Positions 40,733 to 53,000 of a DNA stretch of 64,000 bases are shown in pieces. Source of the stretch: Manduca sexta. Lineage: Eukaryota > Arthropoda > Insecta > Lepidoptera > Sphingidae. Below the pieces are notes generated by a model, which was not told the origin of the DNA, ran no database searches, and saw only the letters and a list, made by a program, of their open reading frames with translations. The position numbers were made by a program, and so were the translations under genes. The DNA is taken from the NCBI RefSeq assembly GCF_014839805.1, contig NC_051134.1, forward strand, positions 5,487,170 through 5,551,169, in the 5' to 3' direction. The first letter of the stretch is position 1. Each line of letters starts with the position of its first letter.

Positions 40733-41909
40733 TTAGACTGGATTAAGGCACGCAATACGGCATCCGTAGGTACAGCACTTCATTGCACCAGAACATTGTG
40801 AATCATCGGTACATTTGACGTCGCAAGTAGTGATCGTCCCCGGAGGAGCGACGGGGCAACTACCTGCCTTGCCTAAAATGGAAGTAATTATTTAATCAAC
40901 TTATTTAATTTTGACTGCCTCGGTAGTTGTAATTGTACATGGTACAAGTACGAATACCGCACTGAGCTCCTGGGTTTGAATCCCGGGTCGGGCCAAAGTG
41001 ATAGTGACTGGATTTTTCCATCTTAAAAATGACTCAATCGCAGCTGGGAGTCAGGAAGTTGGCGGTGTGATACCCCCGTGCCTCGGAAAGCACGTAAAGC
41101 CGTTGGTCCTGCGCCTGATCTCTCTCCGGTCATGTCAGATTGCCGTCTCACCGAACTATGAGAGTGACGGAACAGAGAATGCACCTGTGTATTGCGCTGT
41201 GTATTTGATCAAAAAGAAATTATGTTCAGTTGGACATTTAATATCCTTACCTGTTTGTGCATCAATGCTCAGAACTGCTAGTAATAGGAATGATGCTGAA
41301 AACAAACGAAATTCCATTACTTCCCTTATTTCATCGTGACAAAGTGACTACACTGCATCTGAGGTGGCAACAGCTGGCCATGCCATACAATCATGCCGGC
41401 ATAATAATTGCTTCTTTATGCTACGATGGAAGTACCCAGGATTATAGAAAGGAACACACGCACAGGCAAACAATTCCAAAACCTGATAATATTATATGAC
41501 AACGACAAAGTGACCTCACTGCATCTGAGGGTAGGCAATGTGAGGGATGTCGACTGACAAGAGATGATCACTCCTAGCCAATCAAAACAATTATGCTGTC
41601 CTGTGTGCAGTTTTCATGGATGACGAAGATTCGTTATAATTTGACGCACTTGCTCATTTGTCAATTGAAACTTTAAAAACACACGCATTCAAACATTTAA
41701 TTTTACGGCACTCTGACATACACAAAGGATAGTTTGGTGTGAGAAACAAATTCCCCATATTTTCGTCTTGTCGCTCATAGATGCTCTCCAATAAATGGTG
41801 TAATTTATTAATATATAAAGAATATAATTATAGTAAATAATTAAAGATAAATACTGATGGAAATAGTAACTTTAAACTTACCAAAAACAATAACAAAGTA
41901 ACGAGACAT
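40733..41909 (-). CDS. WAP-9: secreted single-WAP-domain protein, 70 aa
   Basis: Model: complement(join(40733..40872, 41251..41295, 41882..41909)), 213 nt, canonical splice sites, phase-1 introns. Exon 1 codes for MSRYFVIVF. Exon 2 codes for a shorter segment (ASFLLLAVLSIDAQT), resembling WAP-1 more than WAP-2 to WAP-5. Exon 3 begins GKAGSCPVAPPG and contains eight cysteines (CDVKC, SQCSG, KCC, GCRIAC), ending LNPV. It is the smallest member. A SINE-A2 sits in intron 2. TATAAAAG lies about 55 bp before the ATG. It is the only nearby source of 5' exons for the orphan WAP-8 exon downstream. Confidence 0.9.
40913..41195 (+). mobile_element. SINE-A2 (tRNA-derived head, different body)
   Basis: It starts 'gactgcctcggtagttgtaa', has the B box 'gggtttgaatcccgggtcgg', then the body shared with 17108-17350 ('ggatttttccatcttaaaaa', 'gcagctgggagtcaggaagt') and 'ctcaccgaactatgagagtg'. 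It lies in intron 2 of WAP-9. Confidence 0.75.
41333..41610 (+). mobile_element. Two family C fragments in tandem
   Basis: 'gacaaagtgactacactgca' at 41339 and 'gacaaagtgacctcactgca' at 41505 each start a truncated family C copy. They lie in intron 1 of WAP-9. Confidence 0.55.
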
Positions 41910-43864
41910 CTTTACTTCTGGTAATTCAACGAATAATTTGCTGGCCAATTGTATCTGCCCTTTTATACAATATTTTACATCAAGGCCATATACTTATCCT
42001 GTATCATTCGTCCTTTTCACACCAAAGCAAATTTATATCTTTCTCTAACTAAATGTGACGTATTAATTAGTTGGTGGTAGGTTTCGTGCAAAAAACAAAA
42101 AAAATATCCCGGTCACGGTAACCTACCTACAATGGGGAGATTGTAAATGCAGTATAAATAAAATGTTGATCAGCGAACTTAATAGTGGAAAAAAACTTCT
42201 AGACTTTTCATTTAAACCAAGATCAAAGGGACTACAATACAGTCGTCTCATAAGCCAGCGGAGTTCAAGAAGAAAAGGTGATGGTTATTGCTATAAGGCT
42301 AAACAAATCTTCATTCACAAAGGTACCTATTAATGGTAGACCAGTATGACGTTGCAAATCTGATTCGGTCCTTCGTCTGTGCCCTGTGGATCGGACGCAT
42401 CTAAAAAATTCCACTACAATGTCCCCTACCTTACGTAAGAGGTGACTAAACCATGCCTAGGGGGTTGCAAGGCAAGAAGTGCGAGTTGCTTATCATCTAC
42501 TAAAATTAAGAGACTCATGAACAACAATGCGGGTGGTTGGGTAGGTATTACCTCGACGTTAATTCAAAAACGCTCTACATGTAATGCCAGTTGGTAAGAT
42601 CAGACCAAAATGTAAATACTAAGCATAATGATATTGTCTTATACTGAGTGAAGAACATCATGAAGTTTGAAAATTGTAATTCAACGTTATGCATCACATT
42701 GCTATTTTTTATTGGCAGGCGTAGTTATCTACGAAGAGATTCTTACACGAAAGTATGTATCCGAAACCCCGCTCTTAAATAACATAAGAGCGTCACCAAT
42801 CGATGGCTCAGGGGACGAGACGAGTAGATATGGATAATGAGAAAAGTATGAATTGTATATAAAGTCGAGAACACATGTTCGTCCCCTACTCCCCCTCTCC
42901 CGCTTTAACAATAACAAAGAGCAGAGTACGGAACATTAGGAATGGAGTTGGTGAATTCATTCAAGTTTCGACGTACGGGAATTATCGATCAAGCAAGTCA
43001 ACTCAAAGACATCGATTGCTTTACAAGCAACAAGAGGAGGCAGGAAATGGGCAGCTGCCCTTCCCTACTTCCCCTTGGCGACGCCCTTAAAATTACATAT
43101 TACCTCCGCCGTAAACAACATCGGTATTTATATTTTTTATCCTTAAATACCGTGTATTATTCGCGTGGTATTAAAGTTGATATTAATCACTCTGGACATA
43201 CGAGCAGTCATTAATTACCTGCTATTTTACCGTACGTAATTACCCGCACTAATTAAACTTTTATATTTACGCTTTATATCCCACGGTTTTTTGCGTAGCT
43301 GTTTTTTTTTCGAAACGCGGCAAAATTGCTTCATTGCACCTGATATTAATTGAAGTGAAGCTCAAACAAAGTGTGAACTCCACACTTCCCTCCCCCAAAT
43401 ATTCTCTTTCCTCCGGGCGCCTACGATCGCCAAGCCGGGGGATTCCAGTACCTATCACGTTTGCAGCTTCCCCGGTGCAGAATGTATGTACGCCTAAGTA
43501 AAACAAACATCTCGGGATACAGGTGTGACGATTTTCGTAGAATAGATTAAAAGGCATCAATGAAAAGGTGTGTAGAAAAAAATCCGCTGTCTACCTGTCC
43601 AAAATAAACGGAAGCCACGTTTTAATTATCAAAGTTCATATATTATGCGTTTCGGAAAATATTTCATTCCGCTCAAATCTCTGGGTCTTTTCACTTTGTC
43701 CGGGACTTTCCGGAACTTAACCCGAGAGTATGGGATCAAATTGTAGTCCCAAAAATGTCCTTATAAAACGCATGCTCGGTAATCACCTACTCAAATAATC
43801 TGTTTTTCAACCAATTTCCCTACCACTAAAGATCAAAACAAATTACTATTAAATAATTTATTGT
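41910..43864. other. Intergenic stretch between WAP-9 and WAP-10
   Basis: Near 42380-42480, 'cttacgtaagaggtgactaa' with 'gggggttgcaaggcaag' looks like the decayed end of a non-LTR element; a related motif ('gtcgtaagaggcgactaatt') is at 48736. No gene is seen. Confidence 0.4.
41960..41967 (-). promoter_or_regulatory. TATA box of WAP-9
   Basis: TATAAAAG on the minus strand, followed by GGCAGATAC, lies about 55 bp before the ATG. It differs from the TATATAAGAG of WAP-2 to WAP-5. Confidence 0.6.
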
Positions 43865-46018
43865 CTAAGCGGGTGGCACAGTGGGGGAGTAATCAGTTTC
43901 CGGCTTCTGGCATGTGAGGGCGCCACATCTGTTATGACAGCACTTCAGGGTCCGGGGGCAGTCGTAGTCTCCTGTGCAGGTGTGGGAACAGATCCACGGG
44001 CCGCGGGGAAATTCGGGACAGCGGCCATTCTTCACTGGAAAGCAAAATATTTCTTAATGTTAAAGAAATAGTGCTGAAATTTATGTTTGGTTGCTGAAGT
44101 CATTTTATTATTATTTATTACTTAGTATTGCGGTATTATAATATTACTTTTCTAATATAACGGGGACACTCTGAACAGCACTAATTATTTTCTTCTGTCT
44201 TATCCAGGCATACAAAGTAAAGGAGCGTAACTTGTCATGGAAGGAGCCCCTACCAAAATTGTCAAAGGCCCTTTAGGGCAGTGCGACCTTTGGGGGACTG
44301 TTTAGTTTAGTGTAGGTATGTGCCAAGAGGGGCCCTGTATCATTGATACGGCTGATTCAGCGTAGCTATACTCCTACAGTGACTATATTGGGGCCATACA
44401 GTACAATAAGTTTAATGTTCTTCATAAAACAAACGAAAGACGTTCCGTTTTTAAAAGTATGTGTATTCATGATTTGTGAATGTTCTTCGTATTTCTATTA
44501 CAAAGCCCTGATTCCCTACTCCACAGTATTTTGACAGTTCATATCAAGCACGTAACTCACCTAATCGCGTATGATAATTTAAATTGTTTCATAATGATAT
44601 TACCTATGTTGACTTTGTGGAATAAAGTGGGGATTATTCATTTTCCGGTAGTTGATATATCATACTGTACACCTAATTTGTAATGAACTATTGTTTATTT
44701 TCTAAAAAAAAAAAACAGCATACAATGTTAATTGATCGAAGATAAAACAACATAGGCGTGTTACGAGCTTACACAATCATACCTTTAATAAGTTCCAGGC
44801 CCCAGGACTGGAACTTATAAAGTAAAGTTAATCGTATCACAACAAAAAGAACTAACCTAAATTGACGAAGTTCCGCCGCGTCATCGCATCAACACACATG
44901 GCGCCCCCGCAGGCCGTGGGGCAGCATAGCTGGGTGCTATTACAGGGGGCGGTCGGCCCACACTCCGGCTCACATAGATCCACGGGCAACGTGGGGGGAC
45001 ATGACCCAGCTCCTGGACTACACACCACGGCCCCAATCAGGAACGGCACTGAAATACACGATCAGTAAATTGCATAAGAAATCAGGAAGTCTTTGAATAA
45101 TATAATAATATCATCAATGTGTTTTATACGGTCCGATTACGGACGGACCTTCTCTACTAGTAAGGGGAATTAAGATTTGGTCCAGCACGCTGGCTCTAAT
45201 ACGGATTGGCAGACTTCACATACTCTTTAACTTTTTTATAGAGAACTTTTCAGATATATAGGTTTCTTCACGATGTTTTCATTCGCCGTTATAGCAAGCG
45301 ATAATGCACAAAGAATGCACACATAACTTTTGAAAAGTCGGAGTTGCGTGTACTTGTATTTTGAACTTTCAGACTTTCGTCTCATTACGTTTCACTCTCA
45401 ACTTGGATATCGCCTTATTTATACTTTGATTACAAGATTGCAATAAGTCAATTATGGAGATCCTGTTACAGGTGATGATTTAATTAAATATCTTTAGTGC
45501 ACGACGAAGATGCTACATTTACGAAACTATTGAAGCAGTATTTACACTTAAGCCCGGTCTCAACTCGAAGCTATTGGTTGATACGCGGCTCATGGTGACT
45601 TTGTTTCTAGTTCGTTGTTATATTTTAACTGTTTTCCGTCGTATGTTATATTAATTCAAATTCTATCTAAAAATTCAAATCATGCATGCGTTGTTTGCTA
45701 CGCGTTAAGCTTTTATATAACGTAAAACAATAATTAACTGCTGAAATTATATTAGTTGGATTCGTATTTTATAAATACTGATATTTAATCAAAAACACGC
45801 CACCAAAGTTATTAAAGCCGATTATATAATAACTCGAGTTAATGAAAAGATACAATTCGTGTCAAAGAATACATAGTTAGTATACAGGCTTAAAAACAGC
45901 CTCTAAATTTATATCAAAGGCACAGATCCCCAAAAAGCAGATGCCTTGCGTCGCATTCCGAAACACCTCATTAAATTGACAATAACTCACCAATTACAAG
46001 CACAAAGTAGCGAGACAT
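43865..46018 (-). CDS. WAP-10: secreted double-WAP-domain protein, 129 aa
   Basis: Model: complement(join(43865..44034, 44857..45048, 45991..46018)), 390 nt, canonical splice sites, phase-1 introns. Exon 1 codes for MSRYFVLVI. Exon 2 (192 nt instead of about 51) starts with the end of the signal peptide (PFLIGAVVCSPGAG) and continues straight into a first WAP domain with eight cysteines (SCPPT, DLCEPEC, APCNS, LCC, ACGGAMC). A linker (DAMTRRNFVNL) leads to exon 3, a second WAP domain (KNGRCPEFPRGPW, CSHTC, YDCPR, KCC, RCGALTC) and a proline-rich tail, SPTVPPA. AATAAA follows the stop within a few bases. It is the only two-domain member and the most upstream. Predicted secreted protease inhibitor by family. 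Confidence 0.9.
45115..45370 (-). mobile_element. SINE-B, inverted, diverged
   Basis: Reverse-complement SINE-B landmarks: 'agtaaggggaattaagattt', 'cagcacgctggctctaatac', 'ggattggcagacttcacata', 'aagaatgcacacataacttt'. It lies in intron 1 of WAP-10. Confidence 0.65.
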
Positions 46019-47559
46019 CGCCGTCGCGTTCAGATGTTCTTTAATTGTCACTGACTATTGTGACCGTCACAAACAAGTATAGTCACACACGGCTGGCAAG
46101 AACGGTTGACAAGCATAATTCCTACTAATAATTACTAATAAATCCTATTTTTCTTGGGAAGTGGCTAAACTCCAGACAAGAATATTTCCTACTAATAGTA
46201 ATTATTACTAATAATTTCATTTTTTTCTTGGAAAGTGACTAGACTCCAATAGTACAATGTGGTTAGTTACTAACCTATATCTTTATTATAAATGACTTCA
46301 CTGAGCCCGATCGAAAATGGAAATTTGTCGACTCAATATACTTTCACACAAGGTAAGGTCTTAAATGAAGGTATACATTGACTGGCAGATTCTCTATATT
46401 GATTACATGATATTACATGGTTTTTATCAGTGTGAACAATCATTAAAAGCTAACTGTACCTTGCTAGGTTAATCAAAATAATTATAATCTTGTTTATCGA
46501 ATATTAAAACAAAAATAAATTCATAAAAGCATTAGAACGATAAACTCTGAAGTATGTTAAAAAGAATAAGTGGTGTAATGCCAAGTTTCAAACAATAGCC
46601 GTAGTTTGCACAAGTTTCGAACCCTATAGCGGAACTTACGAGTATTGCAACTGATACTAGAAACTTCAACGAAGCAACTTTTCAACCAGTGCTTCTTTTT
46701 ATAAACGGTATTAAATTCTATAATAACTGCAATACAGAAAGTTGAACGAAAAATGTTGATCGTCGGTGATAGTATTTTTATATCATAGACAGAAAAACGA
46801 GCAAATAGGTCACCTGTTGTTATTTGATGTCCACTTCGCACACATACAATATTTCTAGTATATTTATGAATGTCTTGCCGACCTTAACCGTACAGAAGAA
46901 ACAGTGGCATGACTACACCATAAGGTCCCTGGAAACTTCATAAATGGGATCCCTCCTAACATGGAAAACCATCCCATCAAGTCAAACCAGACCATCGTAA
47001 CAAGAGCGAGGCCCTACCCTTTGTCGGCCATACCTACATACATAAACAGCACTACTACGACACTAATCACTCATTCCACAATAAAACACACGTTGAAAAT
47101 AAAAGATATACGATATACGTATAAAGTTCATATACATTTTCCCGGTGACCCTTTTTTTCTTTTGGAGGCCCAATACACAAAAGTTTATCTTTTAGGTTTC
47201 TTCAAAACGGTTCTCTACCTCTCGGGTCAGAGGCCTCCTAGAACGGGGGCCCCTAGCATATTTACTGTCATGCTACCCTGTAGTTACTCCACGGAATAAC
47301 GATTAGGGGCGAATGACGTATTTAGGTCACGTTCCGAGATCAGCACGTACATCAGGACAGAATAGCATAATCCTAGCGATCGTCGAGGGACGTACCGTCT
47401 CTTGCTATTCGATATGATAATTAGACTACTATCTAATGTACAATTGGCAAAACAGTAGACGATAACAGTACTTGAAACAAACATTGTGATTTGTACTTCT
47501 ACCACATGTAAATGATTCAAGATATCATAAAAATAAATAAAAAATTTACGTACATACAT
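46019..47559. other. Stretch upstream of WAP-10
   Basis: Close to WAP-10, a CTATACTT near 46077 and an ATAGTCAGTG initiator-like sequence near 46050 may be its promoter. Near 46560-46690 the minus strand reads a hydrophobic segment (FLVSVAILVSSAIG) followed by FETCANYGYC, preceded by TTTCTAG, but it has no ATG or partner exon. No gene can be firmly supported. Confidence 0.35.
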
Positions 47560-48255
47560 ACAAATCCAGACTTTCCCGCCCTCACACACATTACTACAAC
47601 TCCTGTCAGCCAAGATCAGCAGTGGCATGCATTTTATGACACCGAGCGGTGAAGCTCGGCGAGTCTCAGGGAACACTAATTTATCTTTACCCTGCACTGA
47701 AATCAAATAGAAAGATAGGGAGGAGTTGGAAATATTAATTGTCATGCATATTTATATAAATTATACAAAACTAGTATCACGTCTCTATCCAAGACTTCTT
47801 TCGCATTCGCCACTTTCATGAACCTCATGCATTAACAGTTCACGGTATTTTTGACTTTGCCTTGATCAATAATGTTTGATATCTGATTTTTTAAGATTCT
47901 GTACGAACAATCCCTATCTAAAGGATTAATCTTAATTATTATTAAAATCTTATTTTATAAGTATAACGCCATTTCTGTTTTACTCTCCATTATAACTGCC
48001 CGAGTGTAGCATTAATGACAGAATATAGATAACTCTCATATACCCGAACTAAAATTATCTCGTAAACACAATTACATATTGTTGTATATACGTGTTCTTT
48101 TGTTATTAATAATGAATCCATAACAAATGAATGCTCGCGTCTTTTATTGCTGAACCTTTCCAGTGTACCTTTTGCAAAGCTTCATCCCATATGTACGAGG
48201 CCGAGCCTAACAACATAAAGAGCACAAATGCCAAAGCCAAGCAACTCATGCGCAT
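47560..48255 (-). CDS. Candidate gene: small secreted cysteine-containing protein, incomplete model
   Basis: The first exon, 48169..48255, codes for 29 residues: a strong signal peptide (MRMSCLALAFVLFMLLGSAS) then YIWDEALQK, ending at a GTACAC donor in phase 0. TATAAG lies about 50 bp upstream. A possible second exon starts at 47691 after TGCAG in the matching phase and reads GKDKLVFPETRRASPLG, then IKCMPL and RSCSNVCEGGKVWIC, with a GTACGT donor near 47560. C-x3-C spacing followed by a GG could suit a Kazal-like or defensin-like fold, but I cannot assign a family and found no last exon. Exon 1 is well supported; the rest is speculative. Confidence 0.4.
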
Positions 48256-50023
48256 TTTCAAAGTCAATGCTTTCACTTCAGATTTTTTATGTCATTTTAC
48301 CACGCTTATACCGTAAAAGATCATAGTAAATGTTTTAATACCTAGTAATCAAGAAGGTAAGGAAATAAAAAAAGTCTGCGTATAATGTCCTTTGAATAAC
48401 CCACTTGTTGACAGAAATAGACAAAACATAAATGCTATCTGGCATACGATTCGAACCACGATACGTATAGTTATTGCGCTATATACAGCCGAGTGACCAT
48501 CGCTGACGTATGAAGGTTATCACAGAGACCTTATCTCGAAGCCATTCTAATACATTATCTCTCACGTTCTGAGAAATGTATATCCGTAGTGGGTAAAGAG
48601 TTGTAGAGACTATTTCACCAACAATCTTTCTGATAATTATAATATTGACTAAAATATATATTCTCAGAGGGTTAGACAAGGTATTCCTGTGGCTCGGGGA
48701 CATCTAGAGAATTTCGCCACGGCATCCCCTGACTGTCGTAAGAGGCGACTAATTGGAGCTTCGAGAGAGCAATGGATGGTTGCTCGCTCGAATACGGCGT
48801 CTCTTATGTGAACGATAATGCGGTTAGTCGGTCTCCTGATATCGTAGACGCCAAAAGGGTCTTTAGCGTATCTTAGCCACCTCAATTAAAGTTGTGCCGT
48901 AATGCGGTATCGCGCAGGGACGGTTCTGAGTAGCTATGTTAATGCAACAAGGTACCCAGGGTCCGTCCCGTATGAGACGAAGGAGGCCATCGCGGGTTTT
49001 GCTTGGTATGCTAGTGGGTATACAGGGGTTAGGGACTCGGTCCAAGGCTCGCTCGGATAATGCTACTCCCGAGTGTCGACAACGGGCCATAAGACTAGTG
49101 AATAACCTTACCGCTCACCTGGAAATGGTGGTAGCAACAAGGCGTTTTTTCCCGCAAAAAAAGTCGAGCTGTATACGTCTTATGATGCGATAAAAATAAG
49201 ATTAATTTACCTACCAAGAGGTTTAGAAAGATTGCGAAAATAGATAAATCTACCGCAATTTTGGATGTAAGAACATACATATATATTCTAAACCTGGCTT
49301 TAACCTTTGAAATAAAAGCCAATAAAATAATGAGCGTATTTTCATCCCATGCTGGATGGTACATATAATAGGTAAGGCTATTATGCTTAGCCCGTAGTCC
49401 AACCTCGGATTAATCAAGCATATTCTTAAAATCGAAATAGATATATAAATTCTGTTTGCACAATCTAGGAATTGAACTGGGAATAAATAATTCTTATGAA
49501 CAAAACGATATTAAGACCGTCTGTAATAAAGGTTTCATTTATATCATAACATTTTAATGACATATTCAGAATATTTTATTCATGACCTCTTTTGATTCAT
49601 GCTTCGTGCACCAACGAATACACGCTCCTGATAATGACGTGTAACTTCTTTATATAATATTACGTCGCACAACTTTGATCATACAGTTAGAGATGAAAGA
49701 AACAAGAATTACCTCCAATTATTTTAATATAAAGTTTCAAAATAACATATTTACATTATATAGGTAACAAGACTTATAATTAGTTCAATATACAAAACTC
49801 GAATACTTATTTTACTGTATAGTTTTTTTAACGTTGATTTAGATTAGTGTCAAACTCTAGACACAAGTTATACTTGCAACACTATTTTCGTATAACAATA
49901 ACAACCATACATTTATATGATTGAAAAATTGCTGTTCTAATACTGACCCTTACATTTAAAATGATCGCTATGATAAAAATATAATTCACATGTAGCTTTT
50001 TCCCTCTCCTTATTCAGAATGTT
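48256..50023. other. Intergenic stretch between the candidate peptide gene and the aminopeptidase gene
   Basis: The segment 48660-49150 is more GC-rich than its surroundings and contains 'gtcgtaagaggcgactaatt', typical of decayed non-LTR elements, but no intact reading frame. The rest is AT-rich. I see no gene here. Confidence 0.45.
48305..48310 (-). promoter_or_regulatory. TATA box of the candidate secreted-peptide gene
   Basis: TATAAG within GGTATAAGCG on the minus strand lies 50-55 bp before the ATG at 48255, the same distance as in the WAP genes. Confidence 0.5.
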
Positions 50024-53000
50024 CTAGTTCTCTATAAACTGGTCATCCTTAATGTCAGAACTGGAAAGGTAGTTCTTAAGCCACTCGTCAATAAGTGGAA
50101 GGGTCTCAGCAGACCATTTGGCCTCCTCTCTTATGTTCCTCATGGACTTTTCGATGATGTGTTCTGCTGAGCCGAATTCTCCTTGATGAGCTACGTACAA
50201 ATTTGAGACCAATTCAAGACCATCTTCAGTTGTAAACTGTGAAGTGGCTGATGTTATCAGGTTGTCCCATAAGTTTGTTTTGCTGGAGAATCTGAAAGAA
50301 GGCTGAATTATACTTCTGGTCCTAATTTCAGCTATTATGGTGTAATAAAATGTTAGGCTATCACGAGAATTTGTCTATGCTTTTATAACCGCCTCTTGGA
50401 CTATCCCACACCTAGAAAATATTACAAAAAATCACACAAAATATGTGTGCTACCGAACCACTACCTAAATTAAGGCCTCAAACAAATGAGTGTCACTTAC
50501 TTCTCCTTCAAAACGTCCCAGTTCTTATTAACGAAGTTGAACAGCGTGGTGTATCCCTGAGGGCTGCCAGACAACATGCTAAAGATCAGGAACAGATCAG
50601 TTTCAGTGAAATTGCCATTCTCTTCCAACACGGTGATGTTTAACAGGCGGTTTATCTTGTATTCGTCTTCTGGACAGCCAGCCAACGTCTTTAGAAGGTA
50701 TGTCCTCTCGTTCTGCTTTCTTGAGGGAGGGAAATGGATCACTCTCTGGAGGCCGAACTCCCATTCCTTCTTCATGCCGTATTTGAACACCGGGCAGATG
50801 TATTGATTTGATATTCTAGAAAAATAAGGCAATTTAATAAGTAATATGTTGAAAATACGGTAATTGTTTTGTTGCTTAAGTGGCGGAATAATATTACAAT
50901 ACGACAACTGTACTGAGGTGTCTAGTTCAATTCCCGGTTTGGGAAAAATGATTTTTGCATTTTTCTACTCATAGCGGCCCGGAGTGTAGAACTGGTGCCC
51001 GATATGGCGACAAACTCGTTCCCTATCACAGCACGGTTGTTACATTTATTGTTAAAAATATATCATCTGAAGTACTCACGGATTCCCCTCATCGGGGCTC
51101 TTGGCCTGCATCCACTTGGAGTACTGCTCTTGGGCTTCCCTGATGCAAGGTTTGTATCCAGCTTGGCAGAGGAAAGTCTTTGTTAAGGAACGAAGGTTCT
51201 TGCGCCATTTCTCTTCGTCTTCCCTTACGTCCTTGATTAACTCTTCGTACAGAGGCGTTAGCAGGGTTCTAACATAAGCCTAAGAAGAAATTTTTATATT
51301 GTATAAATTGTGTTGCCAGAAATCTTGGATCTAGTTAGTTTTTTGTAACGCAGAGGTAGATTAGACTCCAAGCACACGATACAATTGAATGAAAATGCGT
51401 TTTCGTAACACACTATATACAATCTCTTAAAAAAAAAACCCAAAGAACAAACGGATAAAGTAGATGAGAATGGACAAGGACAACAGCATTTTCTATAAAG
51501 CTATGTTTCGTGTTTTTTTTTTGTTGTAAATCACGCGATATAATCCAAAATATAGTTTTATTTCGATGTTTAACATTCTCCTTAACATAAAAATCATTAT
51601 AGAACTATATATGTCCTGAAGACAAATAATAAAATATATGGATACCAAGACTACGTCATCAATACTTGGACATCTTCATTTAATCCATCATTGGCAATTA
51701 ACATCTACGTGAGATGATTAAGTAGCGTTCGTAGAAGATGCGAGGTACGATATACACCTACGCTGGTGACTTATCAGACCTATTCTAGCCCGAAAGATAC
51801 AACCACAGTTTTGGCAGCGGATTTCTGTATTTGAGTATGGTGGTAAAATGGCGTAGTCGCGCCGAACTTTAACATACCTTAAATTTCTGTTGAATGCATA
51901 AGCAAATCCGTCTGCCAATGTGATCGACCATCGTGAACACAGGATCCCAGACGAGGTGATGTCTTTCGTTCTTCAAGAATAAGGTCATGTTTAATGCAGT
52001 GGCGAAGGATAGTTCTCCAGCATAGGCGAGGTTCCAAGCGTCATGGAGAATTTTGGCTCTCGTCAACTCAGGGATATTAAGGCGTTTATCGCTTTGAAGG
52101 AAGTTAAGGAGTAGATTCCAGTTCTCTGCGTCATAGTTTACTGGGAATGGTGCTGTAGAAGAAATTTTGATTTCAAATTCATTGTCATATCTCACAAATT
52201 ACAATAATTCAGACTAGGTATTTTTATTTATAGAAATTCTAAGCTGTGAACAATGATATCTTATTTCTATATGTAAGAATCAACAGGATTCATTTAAAAT
52301 TGGTACTATAACTTCATTTTTAAACGTCAACCCCTAAGCTCGATCCGCAGATCAGGCATTGCATTTTTATATCTCCTATTAGTTATATGCAAAACATACA
52401 TTATTTATCCACAAGCGGATTTTTTTTTTAATTTACTACAGTTTACTTACCAATTTCCTCAGGATTAACAATGACGAATTTGTCCTTCCCCGGCATGCCA
52501 TCCACTGTCAGCTCTTTAACATTCTTCATCCAAGCCACTGGTTTAGTGTTGGTGAAGTCCAGGTTGTCTTCCCGCGCTACCACCAGCGGCACCCACCAGG
52601 ACATACGGTCCGCGTCCGGGACGTCATGAGGACGCTCGCGAAGATACAATTTCTAAAAAAAATAATTTTACACTGCGCCTAGAATGCACTACTAGTTAGT
52701 TACTTTATATATGTTATTATTGCTATTTTATTTCAGAAGGAATAATACACATAAAGTGACAGTGAGTAAATAGAAGTAAATAAGCTTAACTATTCATTAA
52801 AAAAAACCGCTAGAGATACCTGAGTAACGTGAATAGATTTGCCGTCGTTTTTCTTGTGGACAGTGATAAGTGGCAGTCTGTCCTTATCTATCCAGCCATT
52901 AGCCACCACCTTCACGTCAATGTCTTTGGGGATCTTGCCGTCTTCCTTTGCGGCAGTGTTCAGAGCGTTCCAGATATCATCGCCCGTAAACGTTTTGAAT

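Noticed and set aside
47284..47745. 153-codon open frame on the minus strand as one protein
   Set aside because: Most of it reads low-complexity, intron-like sequence. Only a segment near 47560-47691 looks exon-like, and that is reported separately with low confidence.
48936..49193. 85-codon plus-strand frame in a GC-richer segment
   Set aside because: There is no domain, signal or neighbouring exon, and the segment carries repeat-like text, so it is treated as decayed element DNA.
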